This document shows positions 6,436 through 8,107 of a stretch of 8,107 nucleotides of DNA, one piece after another. Positions within the stretch are counted from its first letter, which is position 1. Each line of letters begins with the position of its first letter. Both the position numbers and the translations under genes were made by a program. Source of the DNA: Anaerolineales bacterium (GTDB lineage Bacteria > Chloroflexota > Anaerolineae > Anaerolineales > E44-bin32); the NCBI GenBank assembly GCA_030608865.1, contig JAUWDI010000035.1:1-8107 (forward strand). Direction: 5' to 3'. The notes beneath the pieces are model-generated. The model had not been told where the DNA came from. It did no database searches and saw nothing but the letters and a program-made list of their open reading frames with translations.

Positions 6436-7218
6436 TCACGCTCCGCTGAAGGATGGGGGGCGTTTCTCAAGAAAGGCCGCCACCCCCTCCTTGTGGTCCG
6501 CCGTTCGACCTGCGATCTCCTGCAAGATGGCTTCATACGACAATGCCTCATCGAGGGATTTTAGCGTGGTTCGATTGAAGGCTCGCTTTGTGAGCCCTAT
6601 TGCCCTCGTCGGTCCCGCAGCGAGCTTTGTGGCATACTCATGGGCCTCTTGTTGGAGCTCTAAATCGGGAAAGACCCGACTGACTAAGCCGTGCCTTAAT
6701 GCTTCCTCCGCGGTGAGAGTCTGGCCATCAAAAGCAAATTCGCTTGCCATCGAAAGCCCGAGGATCATGGGCAGAAAGATCGAAGTGCCCGAGTCAGCCG
6801 CCAGTCCGATCCGCGTAAAACCGAAGGAAAAACTTGCGCTTTCTGACGCCCAGCGAATGTCCGTCGCCAGGGCAATCCCGAGACCTGCTCCGGCAGCAGG
6901 GCCATTGATCGCCCCAATAATTGGCTTTTCAATTGCTCGTAACTTACGAACCACTTGGTTATAGGTGCGCTCCAAGTGATGTCGATAAGGGATCTCTTCC
7001 CTCGCCTCCTGGATATTCCTGATGTCCTGACCGGCGCTGAAAATTCTCCCGGAACCCGTAAGAACGACACAACGAACAGAATCATCTTTCTCGGCAGCAG
7101 CTAGCGCTGCCAATAACGCATCAACCATGGGTAGGTCGAAGGCGTTTACCTTCGGTCGATCCAGCTTAATGGCCAGCACACCGCCGTCCTGTTCAGCGTA
7201 GATACCCATTTTCGTCAT
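6436..7218 (-). CDS. Enoyl-CoA hydratase/isomerase family protein, PaaG-like
   Basis: This 260-residue crotonase-fold protein is close in length to E. coli PaaG (262). The start ATG at 7218 has AGGAGA six bases upstream; a TTG at 7239 lies upstream of that site and is rejected. The first oxyanion-hole segment is FSAGQDI (60-66) and the second is GPAAGAGLGIALATD (106-120). In hydratases a Glu follows the F.F..P stretch; here FTRIGL has none, while LAADSG (139-144) puts D142 where PaaG-type isomerases have their catalytic Asp. The C-terminus (PTRAIGLTKRAFN, then EGVAAFLEKRPPSF) is also PaaG-like. The likely chemistry is therefore isomerisation of an unsaturated or epoxide CoA thioester, not plain hydration. 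No other phenylacetate or beta-oxidation gene is in the window, so the pathway is open. A terminator separates it from the upstream minus-strand gene, so it should have its own promoter in 7219-7275; I could not pick one out. Confidence 0.88.
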   Translation of the reverse strand: MTKMGIYAEQDGGVLAIKLDRPKVNAFDLPMVDALLAALAAAEKDDSVRCVVLTGSGRIFSAGQDIRNIQEAREEIPYRHHLERTYNQVVRKLRAIEKPIIGAINGPAAGAGLGIALATDIRWASESASFSFGFTRIGLAADSGTSIFLPMILGLSMASEFAFDGQTLTAEEALRHGLVSRVFPDLELQQEAHEYATKLAAGPTRAIGLTKRAFNRTTLKSLDEALSYEAILQEIAGRTADHKEGVAAFLEKRPPSFSGA

Positions 7219-7275
7219 GAGTTCTCTCCTTTTGTGCAATTCCCTGGAATAACGCTATGAAATGTGACTTTAAGT

Positions 7276-7302
7276 AAAAAACCGGGCGCTGGTGCGCCCG
7301 GT
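7276..7302 (-). terminator. Rho-independent terminator of the acidic-tail protein gene
   Basis: A perfect 9-bp stem, ACCGGGCGC (7281-7289) with GCGCCCGGT (7294-7302), has a 4-nt loop and is followed on the minus strand by TTTTT (complement of 7276-7280). It begins 8 bp after the stop codon of the 7311-7712 gene. The plus-strand side has no T-run, so it acts on the minus strand and insulates the crotonase-family gene downstream. Confidence 0.9.
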
Positions 7303-7310
7303 CAACTTTC

Positions 7311-7712
7311 TTACAGAGAAAGACCAAAATCTAAATCATCGTCCAATTCATCCACATCATCGTCAATGTCACCGAAATCGAAACCGAATTCAATTTCAAT
7401 TTCATCTTCCTGCAGACGAATCCAGAGCATAAGGACATGCCCTTCCGGGGTCTCTAACCAACGTACGGCGACGATGGGGGCTTCCTGAGTGAGACCATCC
7501 TGTGAGCGAAATTCGAGGAAGATAGATTGTCGCTGCCGCCAAGCGCGATAGCAACGCTCTACCAGCGTTGGTCCGTTCGCGGCTCTTACACGGCAGAAAG
7601 CCACTCTCGAAGGGATTGGACCCTCGGTCAAACCAAACAGCCAGGTATCACTGACTAGCTCAAAAGTCGGTGGTGGTCCTTCGATGATCGTGATTTTCTC
7701 GGGCTCAGGCAT
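7311..7712 (-). CDS. Small conserved hypothetical protein with acidic C-terminal tail
   Basis: This 133-residue protein of unknown function starts at ATG 7712 behind GTGAGGA. The N-terminal part (KITIIEGPPPTFE at 6-18, then DTWLFGLTEGP, GPTLVERCYRAWRQ, and LTQEAPIVAVRW at 74-85) looks like a compact alpha/beta domain; I recall near relatives as uncharacterised proteins common in Anaerolineae, from memory only. There is no signal peptide, membrane segment or zinc motif (only two Cys, at 40 and 54), so it is probably cytosolic. Residues 102-133 are striking: 16 of 32 are Asp or Glu, none is basic, and aromatic or aliphatic residues alternate with them (GFDFGDIDDDVDELDDD). The tail could bind a basic partner or metal, or keep the protein soluble. 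It ends in its own strong terminator and its 5' UTR has a hairpin, so it is probably a single-gene unit. Confidence 0.85.
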   Translation of the reverse strand: MPEPEKITIIEGPPPTFELVSDTWLFGLTEGPIPSRVAFCRVRAANGPTLVERCYRAWRQRQSIFLEFRSQDGLTQEAPIVAVRWLETPEGHVLMLWIRLQEDEIEIEFGFDFGDIDDDVDELDDDLDFGLSL

Positions 7713-8026
7713 GGTTTCCTCACCGCCCGCAGCTCTGCAGGCGGCGGTATCTTACCATAGATTCTACCCGCTTTTCACAGACATTGCTCGTTCAAAATTC
7801 GCGGGGCGCCGCGTGGACTTTAATCGATATCCATGAACGACATTTGTTTTCTTCTCAGGCTCCATTAATGGTTTTTTCAACTGGCGCGGGGCGCTTCCGT
7901 CGACAAAGCACCTTTTCGTGGCCAACCCGTACACGAAAGTTTCTTGTCAGACGACACGTCAAAGGAATGAACCACAAAATCTACAACAAACAACTTGAAC
8001 GTACAGATCACAATAGGTTCAAAACC
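7713..8026. other. Divergent intergenic region
   Basis: Apart from the 7722-7748 hairpin, I see no supported gene on either strand here. Small symmetries are a CGCGG/CCGCG hairpin (7800-7804 with 7809-7813) and the palindrome CCATTAATGG (7862-7871) followed by T6. The plus frame used by the terminal gene is open back to about 7820, but its translation before 8027 (FRRQSTFSWPTRTRKFLVRR) does not look protein-like. The region should contain promoters for both flanking genes; none is convincing. Confidence 0.5.
7722..7748 (-). promoter_or_regulatory. 5' UTR hairpin next to the ribosome binding site of the acidic-tail gene
   Basis: ACCGCC (7722-7727) and GGCGGT (7743-7748) form a 6-bp stem, with an inner GCA/TGC pairing around a GCTC loop. 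On the minus-strand RNA the stem ends within about two bases of the AGGA ribosome binding site (7717-7720). It could modulate translation or protect the 5' end. The -10-like TAGAAT on the minus strand (7761-7766) has no good -35. Confidence 0.35.
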
Positions 8027-8107
8027 ATGACTCTTTCAAACACACTTATCCGTGGGGGCAACCGCGCACTTGATTTCTTCCTGCGCGTAAAATCCGAAGA
8101 GATCCTC
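8027..8107 (+). CDS. Probable start of a gene running off the window (27 codons visible)
   Basis: From ATG 8027 the frame is open to the last base and translates as MTLSNTLIRGGNRALDFF followed by LRVKSEEIL, which looks like a natural N-terminus: an amphipathic helix with balanced charge. No clear ribosome binding site precedes it (only AGG at 8015-8017). An in-frame ATG at 7967 follows AAAGGA with no spacing and would add 20 polar residues (MNHKIYNKQLERTD...), which seems less likely. Too little is visible to name the product. It would be divergent from the gene at 7311-7712. Confidence 0.42.
   Translation, partial: MTLSNTLIRGGNRALDFFLRVKSEEIL

Noticed and set aside
7862..7877. CCATTAATGG palindrome plus T6 as a terminator
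   Set aside because: The arms leave a loop of only two bases, too tight for a stable hairpin, and no gene ends just upstream.
1..8107. CRISPR array, integrase/attachment site, toxin-antitoxin pair or defence island
   Set aside because: I saw no regularly spaced direct repeats, no recombinase or transposase frame, and no small overlapping gene pair anywhere in the window.

Overview
The window looks like chromosomal DNA from a Chloroflexota bacterium, probably Anaerolineae-like. The clues are a protein with an N-terminal TPR-like hairpin, one membrane segment and a long Pro/Thr/Ser linker, a small conserved protein of a type I associate with that phylum, and a palindromic TGTCATTCTGAG-type intergenic repeat. 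The assignment is by recall and inference; no database search was possible. Gene content is mostly housekeeping and metabolism. I see no CRISPR array, transposase, phage gene or rRNA/tRNA gene.

Layout: (1) 1-2712 (+), a PEP-utilising dikinase with the domain order of rifampicin phosphotransferase, missing only its extreme N-terminus at the window edge. (2) 2713-2983, a long regulatory leader before metG: a strong sigma70-type promoter whose -35 overlaps the dikinase stop codon, a possible 31-codon Met-containing leader ORF, several stable hairpins including a terminator-like one with an alternative upstream pairing partner, and a 16-bp dyad next to a second weak promoter. (3) 2984-4762 (+), metG, methionyl-tRNA synthetase. 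(4) 4763-5056, a branched potential RNA fold after metG, then a good promoter with overlapping inverted repeats. (5) 5057-6202 (+), the TPR/membrane/Pro-Thr-linker envelope protein. (6) 6203-6435, a convergent gap holding the palindromic repeat. (7) 6436-7218 (-), a PaaG-like enoyl-CoA hydratase/isomerase. (8) 7276-7302, a clear terminator acting on the minus strand. (9) 7311-7712 (-), a small conserved protein with a very acidic tail. (10) 7713-8026, a divergent intergenic region. (11) 8027-8107 (+), the probable start of a gene that runs off the window.

The genes do not form one pathway. The dikinase, metG and the envelope protein point the same way, but metG and the envelope gene each have their own promoter. 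The two minus-strand genes are separated by a terminator. The most interesting part is the metG leader, which has the pieces expected of a transcription-attenuation system (promoter, short ORF, mutually exclusive hairpins, terminator) but no recognisable T-box or SAM riboswitch. That reading is inference and needs comparative sequence support.
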